From NCBI GenBank assembly GCA_944326355.1, contig CALVDO010000018.1, positions 1 through 47,303 of the forward strand: DNA of 47,303 nt. The letters are read 5' to 3'. This DNA is from an uncultured Bacteroidales bacterium. GTDB lineage: Bacteria > Bacteroidota > Bacteroidia > Bacteroidales > UBA932. Under the pieces are notes generated by a model. The model did not search any database and was not told the DNA's origin. It worked only from the letters and a program-made list of their open reading frames with translations. The position numbers and the translations under genes are program-made. Shown piece by piece: positions 17,528-25,400 of this stretch (within the stretch, counting starts at the first letter, position 1; each line of letters starts with the position of its first letter).

Positions 17528-18712
17528 ATGAGATATAATTTTGACGAAATGATTGACCGCCGTGGCAGCGGTTCATACAAATGGGACGGCATAGACAGAA
17601 ATGACATTCTCCCAATGTGGGTAGCGGACATGGACTTCCGTGCGGCAGAGCCGATAATGAATGCGCTCAGGAAAAGAGTCGAACACGGGGTTTTCGGCTA
17701 CACAAGAGTGCCCGAGGCCTATTATGAAGCCGTAATAAGCTGGTTCTCAAGAAGGCACGGATGGACAATCGGCAGAGACCAGATAATCTACACATCCGGT
17801 GTCGTTCCCGCCATTTCCGCAATCATAAAGGCTTTCACGGCACCCGGAGATAAAGTGCTTGTACAGACCCCTGTCTACAACTGTTTCTTCTCCTCAATCC
17901 GCAACAATGGCTGCGTTCTCTCAGCAAATACTCTGGAGCTGAAGGGAGGGAAATATGTCATCGACTTTGACGACCTTGAGAAGAAGGCCGCTGATCCTGC
18001 CGTGAAGCTCATGCTCCTGTGCAATCCTCACAATCCGGCCGGAAGGGTCTGGAGCCGTGAAGAGCTGACCCGCATAGGAGAAATCTGCCTGCGCCACGGA
18101 GTCATCACCGTAGCCGACGAGATTCATTGCGAAATAGTCTTCGGCAGACATGAATACACTCCGTTCGCATCCATATCGGAGGAGTTCAGCCGCAACTGCG
18201 TCACCTGTGTGTCCCCGAGCAAGGCCTTCAACATCGCAGGACTCCAGATAGCCAACATAATCACCGCAGATCCGGAAAAGAGAACTGCGATAGACAGGGC
18301 CATAAATATAAATGAGGTGTGCGACGTCAATCCGTTCGGTGTCCTCGCCCTCATCGCAGCCTACAACGAAGGCGAGGAATGGCTTGGGCAGATGCTCGAA
18401 TATGTCGAGGGCAACTGGCTGTACATGAAAGACTTTTGCGAGAAGAACCTTCCGGAGTTCCCCCTTGCGGATCTCGAAGGCACCTACCTTGCGTGGATGG
18501 ACTGCAGAAAGCTCGGGATGCCGTCCATGCAGCTCGAGGAAGACCTGATCAGGAAGACGGGCCTATGGCTTAACGCCGGCTCGATGTATGGAGAGGACGG
18601 CGAAGGTTTCCTGAGATGGAATCTTGCCTGCCCGAGGGCCCGCGTAGCCGACGGGCTCGGCAGATTCCTGAAATATGCAAAGGAGGCGTCTGCCGGCATC
18701 AGTCGATGCTGA
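17528..18712 (+). CDS. patB: PLP-dependent C-S lyase / aminotransferase of the MalY-PatB type
   Basis: 394 aa, fold-type I PLP enzyme. The MalY/PatB group cleaves cystathionine or other cysteine S-conjugates to pyruvate, ammonia and a thiol. The N-terminus (YNFDEMIDRRGSGSYKWD, then LPMWVADMDF) is the characteristic substrate-loop region. The PLP lysine sits in SPSKAFNIAGLQ (about residue 230), with CNPHNPAGR and ADEIHCE before it and FLRWNLACPR near the end (carboxylate-binding Arg). It starts 6 bp after the MATE gene; a link between a thiol-releasing enzyme and an exporter is possible but unproven. Its 3' end overlaps the convergent DUF362 gene by 14 bp. The symbol is given by family, not by proven orthology. 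Confidence 0.88.
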   Translation: MRYNFDEMIDRRGSGSYKWDGIDRNDILPMWVADMDFRAAEPIMNALRKRVEHGVFGYTRVPEAYYEAVISWFSRRHGWTIGRDQIIYTSGVVPAISAIIKAFTAPGDKVLVQTPVYNCFFSSIRNNGCVLSANTLELKGGKYVIDFDDLEKKAADPAVKLMLLCNPHNPAGRVWSREELTRIGEICLRHGVITVADEIHCEIVFGRHEYTPFASISEEFSRNCVTCVSPSKAFNIAGLQIANIITADPEKRTAIDRAININEVCDVNPFGVLALIAAYNEGEEWLGQMLEYVEGNWLYMKDFCEKNLPEFPLADLEGTYLAWMDCRKLGMPSMQLEEDLIRKTGLWLNAGSMYGEDGEGFLRWNLACPRARVADGLGRFLKYAKEASAGISRC

Positions 18713-19661
18713 CGAGACGGTAATTTTTAGTGCCAAGACCGATCTGCTCGGCATAGTCCACGGTATGCCGGCCGTTGCGGCTCTCCACGCGCTCAATCAG
18801 TGGCCGCGGATCATTGCCTTCCGCCGGCTCCATATTGTAGACGACGTCAAGGCAGGCGTTGTCGAGAGCGACGGGATCGGTCGAGGCAAATATGCCCACG
18901 TCAAGCATTTCCGGGTCGCTCGGATGCGAATCACAGTCGCAGTCCACAGAAAGATTGTTCATCACGTTGATATAGATGATGTCGTCCCCGAAGTAGTCCG
19001 CCACCCCCTGAGCCGCGGCAGCCATCGACTCAAGAAATCCGTCCTGATTGTCGACATGCCCCCAGAGCTCGCCTACCTGGTCTGTGACGCCTGCGGTATG
19101 GATGTAGGCCTTTCCGCTCGCGGAGGCCACGCCTATCGACTGATTCTTGATGACGCCGCCGAAGCCGGCCATCGCATGGCCCTTGAAATGGGCGAGATTG
19201 ATCATGAAGTCATAATTCTTCAAGTGCGTGCCGACGATGTCGTACCTGATATGAGTCGTGTCCCGCACAGGAATGCGGAACTCGCCCTCGGCATCCATTA
19301 TGTCCACGTCCGCGATATCGAAAAACCCGTGCTCACGGGCCGCCTGAATATGGTCTTCAGTATTTGACCTGCGCCCCCCGTAAGCCGTATTGCACTCGAC
19401 GATCGTGCCGTCTACCTTCTGAACCAGATCCTTGATGAGCGACGGCTGCAGAAAATTGTGACCCCCGGGCTCTCCGGTGCTGATCTTCACGGCGACTCGC
19501 CCCTCAGCGGGCCGGCCAAGAGCCTCATAGATTCTCACAAGCGCTTCCGGCGAGATTTCGGCCGTCATGTAGACAACCGACTCCGCCTTCTCTTCCTTCG
19601 GCTGCCCGGAACATGCTACAACAAGCCCGAGAGCCATAACAGACAAAGCAATTTTCTTCAT
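18699..19661 (-). CDS. DUF362-family lipoprotein
   Basis: 320 aa. The signal MKKIALSVMALGLVVACSGQ ends in a lipobox (VVAC), so it is an exported lipoprotein. The body matches the DUF362 family: AVKISTGEPGGHNFLQP, ECNTAYGGRR, NLAHFKGHAMAGFGGVIKN, and a late DPVALDNACLDVVY. Many DUF362 proteins carry a C-terminal 4Fe-4S ferredoxin module; none is present here, although a CDCDSH stretch occurs about two-thirds of the way in. Biochemical function is unknown in the family. A weak promoter (TTG-N19-TAATTTCG, one mismatch; plus 19686-19715) lies just upstream on this strand. It is convergent with and overlaps the end of the PLP enzyme gene by 14 bp. Confidence 0.85.
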   Translation of the reverse strand: MKKIALSVMALGLVVACSGQPKEEKAESVVYMTAEISPEALVRIYEALGRPAEGRVAVKISTGEPGGHNFLQPSLIKDLVQKVDGTIVECNTAYGGRRSNTEDHIQAAREHGFFDIADVDIMDAEGEFRIPVRDTTHIRYDIVGTHLKNYDFMINLAHFKGHAMAGFGGVIKNQSIGVASASGKAYIHTAGVTDQVGELWGHVDNQDGFLESMAAAAQGVADYFGDDIIYINVMNNLSVDCDCDSHPSDPEMLDVGIFASTDPVALDNACLDVVYNMEPAEGNDPRPLIERVESRNGRHTVDYAEQIGLGTKNYRLVSID

Positions 19662-19830
19662 GATGAAACATATTTATCCATATTGCGAAATTACAGGCAT
19701 TCTCTGACACCGCAACTACTCGCATTACTGAAATTTTTACCAATATCACTCATCGGAGAGCGGCAGCCGTCTTTCGTCGAAATCACACTGTCCCCATACC
19801 CCGCGGCTGCGTCAATGCCACGCGGCTGTC

Positions 19831-20448
19831 TCAATGCATCATCCTGTCGAGCACGGCCAGCACATGGGCATTGGGGACGGCATATTTACCGTCCACATTC
19901 ACAGCCTCTATGCCATGCTTCAGCCAGAGCCAGTCCTTGAGCCAGCGCGAGACCGCGCCGCTGCGGCTCACGCCCGCACTGCAATGGACGATCCATGTTC
20001 GGGCATGAGCATTGGCATCTACAAAAGCGGCGAGCTCCCGGGCCATATCGTCATCAAACAGGACATAATCTCTCTCAACGGCAGAGCCATCCTTACCATC
20101 ATCTTCCCTGCCGGACACATCTCCATAGTAAGGGGCGTCTCCTTTGCCGTACAGACCTCTTGAACAGGAAGCAGCTCCCTTGCCGAAAGAGGAAAGCAGC
20201 TTCCACCTCTCCGGCGAAGTGATGTCATCGAAGGTGAGGTTGAGCACATTGGGATGAGGCCTCCGGAACCATCTTGACGACGGGCCGTTTGAAAATATGT
20301 CGTCAGGATCAAAGTCGTCGAATGAGTTGCCTATCGAGATGACGGCAAGCTCGGGCACAGACTCTACCGTGCCGTCATAAAGATCATTGTTGCGCATCGT
20401 GTGCTTGAAGTCAGCCACTGAAAGTGTATGTATCTGTACTGTACTCAT
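19831..20448 (-). CDS. HCx5R (tyrosine/dual-specificity-type) phosphatase-like protein downstream of rtcB
   Basis: About 205 aa. The phosphatase loop HCSAGVSRS (HCx5R, about residues 154-162) is followed by a helix GAVSRWLKDWLWLKHG, as in cysteine-dependent phosphatases. An aspartate-rich middle region (YVLFDDDMARELAAFVD) precedes it. ATG 20448 (MSTVQIHTLSV) is preferred over ATG 20469 because it gives a compact N-terminal beta strand and follows a purine-rich stretch; this is not certain. The gene lies 51 bp after rtcB in the same direction, so co-transcription is likely. The family includes protein, lipid and RNA 5'-end phosphatases; the rtcB neighbour makes an RNA substrate worth considering, but that is inference only. 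Confidence 0.8.
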   Translation of the reverse strand: MSTVQIHTLSVADFKHTMRNNDLYDGTVESVPELAVISIGNSFDDFDPDDIFSNGPSSRWFRRPHPNVLNLTFDDITSPERWKLLSSFGKGAASCSRGLYGKGDAPYYGDVSGREDDGKDGSAVERDYVLFDDDMARELAAFVDANAHARTWIVHCSAGVSRSGAVSRWLKDWLWLKHGIEAVNVDGKYAVPNAHVLAVLDRMMH

Positions 20449-20499
20449 CTTCAATAATCCGTATTTCACTGTAAATCATTGCCGTTCCGGAGGCCTCAG

Positions 20500-21759
20500 T
20501 CATTCAGCCGCCTTGAAATTGAAGACGGGCCTGATGGCGTTGACGACATCGACAGTGTCGGCTATGTTGGCCAGAATCTCCTCCTTCGGCTTGTACACCA
20601 TCGGCGCCTCGTCTATGGTGGACTCCGTCACTGTCTCGCTGTAGATTCCTGACATTGAAGCGCGGAAATCCTCCATAGACAGCTCTCTCATGGCCTGTCC
20701 CCGGCTCATGATGCGGCCCGCGCCATGCGGAGCCGAACAATTCCAGTCCGGATTGCCTTTTCCCACGCATATCAGCGAGCCGTCGCGCATATTGAGCGGA
20801 ATGATGCACTTCTGCCCCTTCTTTGCAGATATGGCCCCTTTGCGGATAAGATTGTCCCCGCTGATATAATTATGGACGCTTTCAAACGCCTCCCCCGCCT
20901 CTTCGACAGCATCGTAACTCCGGAAATGCTCCATTATCATGTCAACAATCATCCGGCGGCTGATGACAGCCCACTCCTGACAAAGGCGCATATCGTGGAG
21001 ATAATTGTCCCGATGGGCGCCCTCAAGATAGCACAGATCCTGCGGAATCGGCGGCTTCTGCAGTCTGAACGAATTGTGCAGCTCCCTTATGGCGTCCTGC
21101 AGCTCTGCCCGCCGACCTGCGGCCTTATACTCAGCGATCATCCTGTTCTGCTCTTCAAGAAGCCTGTCCCAGCCGGACATGTTCTTGACCGCGAGCTTCT
21201 GGTAGATGTCGGCGACCTGCTTTCCGAGATTACGGCTGCCGGTGTGCACCACAAGATAGTACATCCCGTCCGAATCCGTGTCCACCTCAATGAAATGGTT
21301 GCCTCCGCCGAGAGAGCCGATCCCGCTTATGACTCGCTTCGAATCTTTCAGTTCACGATAGCATACCAGCTCCTTCACAAGTGATTTAGAGCGGGAATAG
21401 TCCTCCATATATTCATGCTTCAGCTGAGGGAAATTCTTGTCGCGCACATTTCGCCCCGCCGGTATGTTTCCCGTAATGAATTCGTTAAGCCAATGGAACT
21501 TCAGTTCCTTCTTTGCCCTGAACGGCTGGACAAGGATGCCGCAGCCTATGTCCACGCCGACAATGTTGGGGATGACTCTCTCGCCGAGATCTCCGGTAAA
21601 GCCAATCACGCATCCGGCTCCGGCATGCACATCAGGCATTATTCTGATTCTGCAGCCGCTGAACACGTCTATCGACAGCAGCCTCTTTATCTGGTCCAAA
21701 GCCGCATCCTCGATATTGTCAGTGAATATCTTTATGTCGTGGTTTTCTATCGTCTTCAT
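20500..21759 (-). CDS. rtcB: RNA-splicing ligase RtcB
   Basis: 419 aa. GTP- and Mn2+-dependent ligase joining RNA 2',3'-cyclic phosphate or 3'-phosphate ends to 5'-OH ends. Active-site elements are intact: RIMPDVHAGAGCVIG (about 40), GVDIGCG with the metal Cys (about 70), GIGSLGGGNHFIEV (about 150), VHTGSRNLG, VHNYIS, and the guanylylated histidine in APHGAGRIMSRG (about 342). The length is typical of the compact bacterial RtcB clade. No archease or RtcA gene is nearby. A -7 box and a dyad operator lie just upstream; the dyad also occurs at the AAA ATPase promoter of this window. Confidence 0.96.
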   Translation of the reverse strand: MKTIENHDIKIFTDNIEDAALDQIKRLLSIDVFSGCRIRIMPDVHAGAGCVIGFTGDLGERVIPNIVGVDIGCGILVQPFRAKKELKFHWLNEFITGNIPAGRNVRDKNFPQLKHEYMEDYSRSKSLVKELVCYRELKDSKRVISGIGSLGGGNHFIEVDTDSDGMYYLVVHTGSRNLGKQVADIYQKLAVKNMSGWDRLLEEQNRMIAEYKAAGRRAELQDAIRELHNSFRLQKPPIPQDLCYLEGAHRDNYLHDMRLCQEWAVISRRMIVDMIMEHFRSYDAVEEAGEAFESVHNYISGDNLIRKGAISAKKGQKCIIPLNMRDGSLICVGKGNPDWNCSAPHGAGRIMSRGQAMRELSMEDFRASMSGIYSETVTESTIDEAPMVYKPKEEILANIADTVDVVNAIRPVFNFKAAE

Positions 21760-21780
21760 GGCTTTTATGTTTTACTTGTG

Positions 21781-21816
21781 CAAAGATAGCATAAAGGTGT
21801 GCCAAATCGTGACACA
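21781..21816 (-). promoter_or_regulatory. rtcB promoter with 19-bp dyad operator
   Basis: On the minus strand the -7 box is TATCTTTG (plus 21781-21788), giving a leader of about 18 nt to ATG 21759. Nine bp upstream of it, plus 21798-21816 reads TGTGCCAAATCGTGACACA, an inverted repeat (TGTGCCA-N5-TGACACA, one mismatch). It covers the place of a -33 element. The same site at the same distance occurs at 32976-32994. Confidence 0.7.
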
Positions 21817-21820
21817 GGCG

Positions 21821-22101
21821 TCATTCCGGCAGCTTCGGTTTCGGAGCGTAGCCGTCCGTCATGAATATCAGACCATCATATACAATATGCCTGCACGGAA
21901 TACACTGACGCAACCATAGTGACCCGCCCGTCCGCATCCGCATGTCGTCTGTTTATCAGGGAATCCAGATTCTCGGATATGTCGAACTTGTCCTTGACTT
22001 TGTCCAGAAACTCCTTCAGGCCTGCCGCTGCCGAAAAAGGGAACTGTCTGGTCTTGAGGAGTGTTCTGAGAACGCGTCATGCGGAAATGTTTTACTTGCA
22101 T
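21821..22101 (-). pseudogene. Decayed gene remnant, possibly VWA-like (DUF2201)
   Basis: Coding-like segments appear in different minus-strand frames. One reads AAAGLKEFLDKVKDKFDISE and continues to a stop at 21876; an overlapping frame reads VYDGLIFMTDGYAPKPKLPE and ends at 21821. The latter resembles the C-terminal end of VWA-like DUF2201 proteins (a DG...TDGYAP pattern). The frames do not join without indels and no full-length gene exists, so this looks like a frameshifted remnant upstream of the rtcB promoter. The identification is tentative. The rest of the gap (22102-22260) shows nothing clear. Confidence 0.4.
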
Positions 22102-22265
22102 TGCCTTTCCCTGAAAAATAGGTTTTTGCCAACGCTTCAGCCGCAGATTTGTCTCTCTCGTCCATTAGCGCGTCATCTTCAAAAACGATATGTTTGACAA
22201 ATCCCGATTATACCAGACTGCGGCACAGTCAGAAAATTTTGATTTCATTAGTCGGAACTAATTTC

Positions 22266-22273
22266 TATTTTTG
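22266..22273 (+). promoter_or_regulatory. -7 promoter box of AAA/PD-(D/E)XK copy A
   Basis: TATTTTTG, an exact TAnnTTTG match. An identical box stands at the equivalent position of copy B. A TTTTG about 24 nt upstream could serve as the -33 element. Confidence 0.6.
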
Positions 22274-22282
22274 TATTAAATG

Positions 22283-22321
22283 TGTCGGCTCATGGTGTCC
22301 GGGGCGCATGGAAGAACGGCA
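22283..22321 (+). promoter_or_regulatory. Possible 5' leader stem-loop of copy A
   Basis: TGTCG (22283-22287) can pair with CGGCA (22317-22321, using one G-U pair), closing a loop that ends 3 nt before ATG 22325. The same stem, as TGCCG/CGGCA, is present in copy B, where an inner perfect hairpin is added. See the related finding; an in-frame N-terminal extension is the competing explanation. Confidence 0.35.
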
Positions 22322-22324
22322 TCA

Positions 22325-23893
22325 ATGACTACAAAACAAGATTTTATGCTGTACCCTATCGGAATCCAGAATTTTGAGGACCTCAGAAAAGGAGGATATA
22401 TCTATGTGGACAAGACCGAACAGATGCACAGGCTTGTGTCTACGGGCAAATATTATTTCCTGAGCCGCCCTCGGCGCTTCGGGAAGAGCTTGCTAGTGTC
22501 CACCATCGAAGCATATATGAGCGGACGGAAAGAGCTTTTCAATGGGTTGGCATTGGAAAAACTGGAGACTGAATGGGCTGCATATCCGGTGCTGCATCTT
22601 GACTTGAGCGGGAAGGTTTACAATACGGCTGAAGACCTCGATGTCACACTTGATCAGCATCTCTGCAGATGGGAAGCATCATACGGAGTGAGTCCCCGTT
22701 ATCAGCAGCCGGATGCACGGTTCAAGGATGTCATAGACGCAGCATATGCCGCCACAGGCCATCAGGTCGTGATTCTCATTGACGAATACGACAAGCCGAT
22801 AATAGACAACCTTGACAATCCGGCACTTCAGGATCATTACCGCAGCCTGCTGCAGGGATTCTACGGAGTGATGAAGGCAAAGGACGGCAGCATCCGCCTC
22901 GGTTTTCTGACAGGAGTGACCAAAATCGGAAAACTGAGCGTCTTCAGCGGGCTCAACAACCTTAACGACATTTCAATGGACCCCGAATACTCGGACATCT
23001 GCGGCATCAGCGGCTCAGACCTGCACAAGTATTTCTCCGAGCCGGTCAAGGAACTCGCAGAAAGGAACAGTCTGACCGAGGATGAATGCTATTCCAAACT
23101 CAAGGAAATGTATGACGGTTACCATTTCAGCGAAGACTCCGAAGGGATGTACAACCCGTTCAGCCTCCTGAACACGCTCCAAAAAAAGAGATTCAGCGAA
23201 TACTGGTTCGAGACCGGCACGCCGTCATTCCTCGTCAAGATCCTGAAGCAGACAGGGTACGACATAACAAGACTGTCCGAGAATGATGTCGAGATCGACT
23301 CCGACATGCTGTCCGGAGTCAATGACTACATCAACAATCCGATTCCGCTCCTGTATCAGAGCGGATATCTCACAATCCGGGAGTTTGACCGGATGTTCGG
23401 CATATACAGGCTCGGATTCCCAAACATGGAGGTAAAAAAGGGCTTCACCAAGATGCTCCTGACGGCCTACGCTCCAGTTCCGGAAAAGGAGGGCAATGTC
23501 CTGACCGCAAGGCTGTACAGGGCCGTCACCTCAGGAAAGCCCGAAGAGATGATGCGTCTGCTGGAGGGTCTGTTCGCAAGGGCTAACTACCAGATCCAGA
23601 GAGATGCCGAGCGCGACTTCCAGTATGCCATGTACCTCATATTCGAACTCCTCGGAGAATATGTCCGGACTGAATACCAGACCAGCAACGGACGCATCGA
23701 CATCCTACTGCAGACCGAAGGCTACATCTACACCATCGAGATCAAGACCGACGGCAGCGCCGACGAGGCCTTGGCACAGAATGAGGAGAAAGGCTACGCC
23801 AAAGCGTTCGCCGACGACAGCCGCAGGATCTTTAAAATCGGCGTGAACTTCGACAAGGCATCTCGCAGAATCGAGGAATGGAAAGTCGTGTAA
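22325..23893 (+). CDS. AAA-ATPase-like / PD-(D/E)XK nuclease-like protein, copy A
   Basis: 522 aa. The N-terminal AAA-ATPase-like domain (PF09820 type) has a P-loop variant SRPRRFGKSLLVST (about 45-60) and Walker B VVILIDEYDKPI (about 150). The C-terminal PD-(D/E)XK (DUF1703-type) domain has GRIDILL (about 456) and YTIEIKTDGS with ExK (about 471). Proteins of this family are abundant and multi-copy in Bacteroidetes; their role is unknown, with defence or mobile-DNA roles suspected. ATG 22325 is chosen because MTTKQDFMLYPIG is the family N-terminus. An in-frame ATG at 22280 exists but sits about 3 nt from the predicted transcription start. Copy B (25401-26963) is nearly identical over long tracts but differs in a central segment (about 305-405). 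Confidence 0.88.
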   Translation: MTTKQDFMLYPIGIQNFEDLRKGGYIYVDKTEQMHRLVSTGKYYFLSRPRRFGKSLLVSTIEAYMSGRKELFNGLALEKLETEWAAYPVLHLDLSGKVYNTAEDLDVTLDQHLCRWEASYGVSPRYQQPDARFKDVIDAAYAATGHQVVILIDEYDKPIIDNLDNPALQDHYRSLLQGFYGVMKAKDGSIRLGFLTGVTKIGKLSVFSGLNNLNDISMDPEYSDICGISGSDLHKYFSEPVKELAERNSLTEDECYSKLKEMYDGYHFSEDSEGMYNPFSLLNTLQKKRFSEYWFETGTPSFLVKILKQTGYDITRLSENDVEIDSDMLSGVNDYINNPIPLLYQSGYLTIREFDRMFGIYRLGFPNMEVKKGFTKMLLTAYAPVPEKEGNVLTARLYRAVTSGKPEEMMRLLEGLFARANYQIQRDAERDFQYAMYLIFELLGEYVRTEYQTSNGRIDILLQTEGYIYTIEIKTDGSADEALAQNEEKGYAKAFADDSRRIFKIGVNFDKASRRIEEWKVV

Positions 23894-23982
23894 CTACTCT
23901 CCATTCTCTGCCGCTTTAAAAAAGAATGCCGTATCCACCCTCCGAAAATCATCTTATGTGATTACACTTAAATCAGTCAGCT

Positions 23983-25197
23983 ATGAGAAAGATTCTGTTA
24001 ATCATCCTGATGATACCCGCTTTCGCCTGCTGCGGAAGCAAGACTGCGGAAAAGAATGCAGAGTCGTCTTCATCTTATTACATCCCTGAGGATGCGATTT
24101 CGTTCGAGGTGGACGGACACATTTACCTGAATGCGCTTCTGAACGGTAAAGACAACTGCCGTCTGCTGTTCGATACCGGGGCTGACATGCTGTATCTCGA
24201 CAAGGATTTCTGCCGACTGGACAGTGTGGATCTCGCTGACAGGATGAAAATCAAAGCGAGTCTGAGCGGAGTCGGAGAAGGAACACAGTTTGTGGATCTG
24301 GTAATGGATACAGTTACGGTATCTGCTGTAAACCTTGAGGAGCGCTTCGGCAGGACGGTCATATTGGGACTCAGGGATATCGTAGGCTGCAGGGCGGACG
24401 GTATAGTCGGAATGGACTATTTCATGGACAAGCCACTGGAGATCAATTTTGAGCATTCATATTTGAGGAATCTGGACACTGTCCGGCATGAGATGCTGCA
24501 GGGATATACCGAGTTGCCTGTGCGTATAGATAAGGCCGGGAGAGTGTATCTGGATCTGGAGGTGCAGTTTCCGGGGAAGCAGGTAGCCGGCAGTTTCATA
24601 TTGGATCTTGGCAGTAGAAGCGGTATATCCATTGCTTGTGGCTGCGCAGAGGAAAACGCCTTGGATGAGATTGATGTGGACAGAAAGACAGGGCATTTCC
24701 TGAATGGAGGGATTGGAGGCGGCTCCTCGAGAGTATACATCACCTCAGAAGCGGTAATTATCGGACAGGATACGCTGAAAGGTGTGGAAGTCAGTTATTC
24801 TTTAGATAAGAAAGGAGCCTTGGGAATGCAGAAAGAATATGCCGGACTGGCAGGTATTGAGATATTTTCAAGCCGTTACAATATTATTCTGGATTTTGAT
24901 GGCAAAGTGCTGTATCTTTCCCCGTTCCAAGCAGAGAAGAAAGCGGAGGGTGTGGACAGAGGATTCAGGACTGTGGACAGAACGGATATCGGTGCCGGAT
25001 GGATAGTAAATTACATGGAGGACAACAGTCCGGCATCCAGGGCCGGTCTTGTCTTAGGGGACACAATCATGGCTGTCAATGGCTATCCAGTGGACAATAA
25101 CAGTTATAGAACCCTAATGCCTTTGTTGGATACAGCATCAGTTATTGACCTGGATATCAAGGGAAAGAACGGCAAGCTCCGTAAGGTAAGTCTATAA
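23983..25197 (+). CDS. Retropepsin-like aspartic protease with PDZ domain, lipoprotein
   Basis: 404 aa. The N-terminal signal MRKILLIILMIPAFACCG has a lipobox (AFAC). The first protease lobe has CRLLFDTGADMLYLD (catalytic DTGA, about residue 64); the second lobe has FILDLGSRSG (DLGS, about 207) in place of the usual DTG/DSG. A C-terminal PDZ domain (about 335-404) includes WIVNYMEDNSPASRAGLVLG and DTIMAVNGYPV. This order is common in exported Bacteroidetes aspartyl proteases. The second-lobe Asp-Leu-Gly may still function, or activity may rest on dimerisation of the first motif. It lies between the two AAA/PD-(D/E)XK copies, 89 bp after copy A, with a terminator-like hairpin after it. No promoter box of its own was seen. 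Confidence 0.88.
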   Translation: MRKILLIILMIPAFACCGSKTAEKNAESSSSYYIPEDAISFEVDGHIYLNALLNGKDNCRLLFDTGADMLYLDKDFCRLDSVDLADRMKIKASLSGVGEGTQFVDLVMDTVTVSAVNLEERFGRTVILGLRDIVGCRADGIVGMDYFMDKPLEINFEHSYLRNLDTVRHEMLQGYTELPVRIDKAGRVYLDLEVQFPGKQVAGSFILDLGSRSGISIACGCAEENALDEIDVDRKTGHFLNGGIGGGSSRVYITSEAVIIGQDTLKGVEVSYSLDKKGALGMQKEYAGLAGIEIFSSRYNIILDFDGKVLYLSPFQAEKKAEGVDRGFRTVDRTDIGAGWIVNYMEDNSPASRAGLVLGDTIMAVNGYPVDNNSYRTLMPLLDTASVIDLDIKGKNGKLRKVSL

Positions 25198-25216
25198 AAA
25201 TATTACAAAAACAAAA

Positions 25217-25250
25217 GACCGAACCAAAAGTTATATTATTTTGGCCGGTC
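25217..25250 (+). terminator. Terminator-like hairpin after the aspartic protease gene
   Basis: GACCG-AA-CCAAAA, loop, TTTTGG-C-CGGTC, followed by TCTTT. The two-part stem is well matched and lies 20 bp after the stop codon at 25197. Confidence 0.65.
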
Positions 25251-25341
25251 TCTTTAAAAGGCACTTCGTGTTGCACTTGTTCGTTGACTCTGCCTCGGTT
25301 GCAATATCAGTGAAAATTGGGCAGTATTCAGAACTATTTGT

Positions 25342-25349
25342 TATTTTTG
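25342..25349 (+). promoter_or_regulatory. -7 promoter box of AAA/PD-(D/E)XK copy B
   Basis: TATTTTTG, identical to the copy A box, with TTG at 25317-25319 about 22 nt upstream. A separate promoter after the terminator shows that copy B is transcribed independently. Confidence 0.6.
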
Positions 25350-25358
25350 TATGAAATG

Positions 25359-25397
25359 TGCCGACCGGTGGTGTCCGTATATAACGGACGAACGGCA
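25359..25397 (+). promoter_or_regulatory. Possible 5' leader stem-loop of copy B
   Basis: Outer pairing TGCCG (25359-25363) with CGGCA (25393-25397); inner perfect hairpin GTCCGT-ATATA-ACGGAC (25373-25389). It ends 3 nt before ATG 25401, so it could hide or expose the start codon region. Confidence 0.45.
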
Positions 25398-25400
25398 TCA

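Noticed and set aside
21781..21816. Sigma-54 promoter (TTGGCAC ... GC) for rtcB, as known in E. coli
   Set aside because: The GG to GC distance is 13 instead of 12 and the downstream element reads TATGC; the overlap with a dyad and an exact -7 box explains it better.
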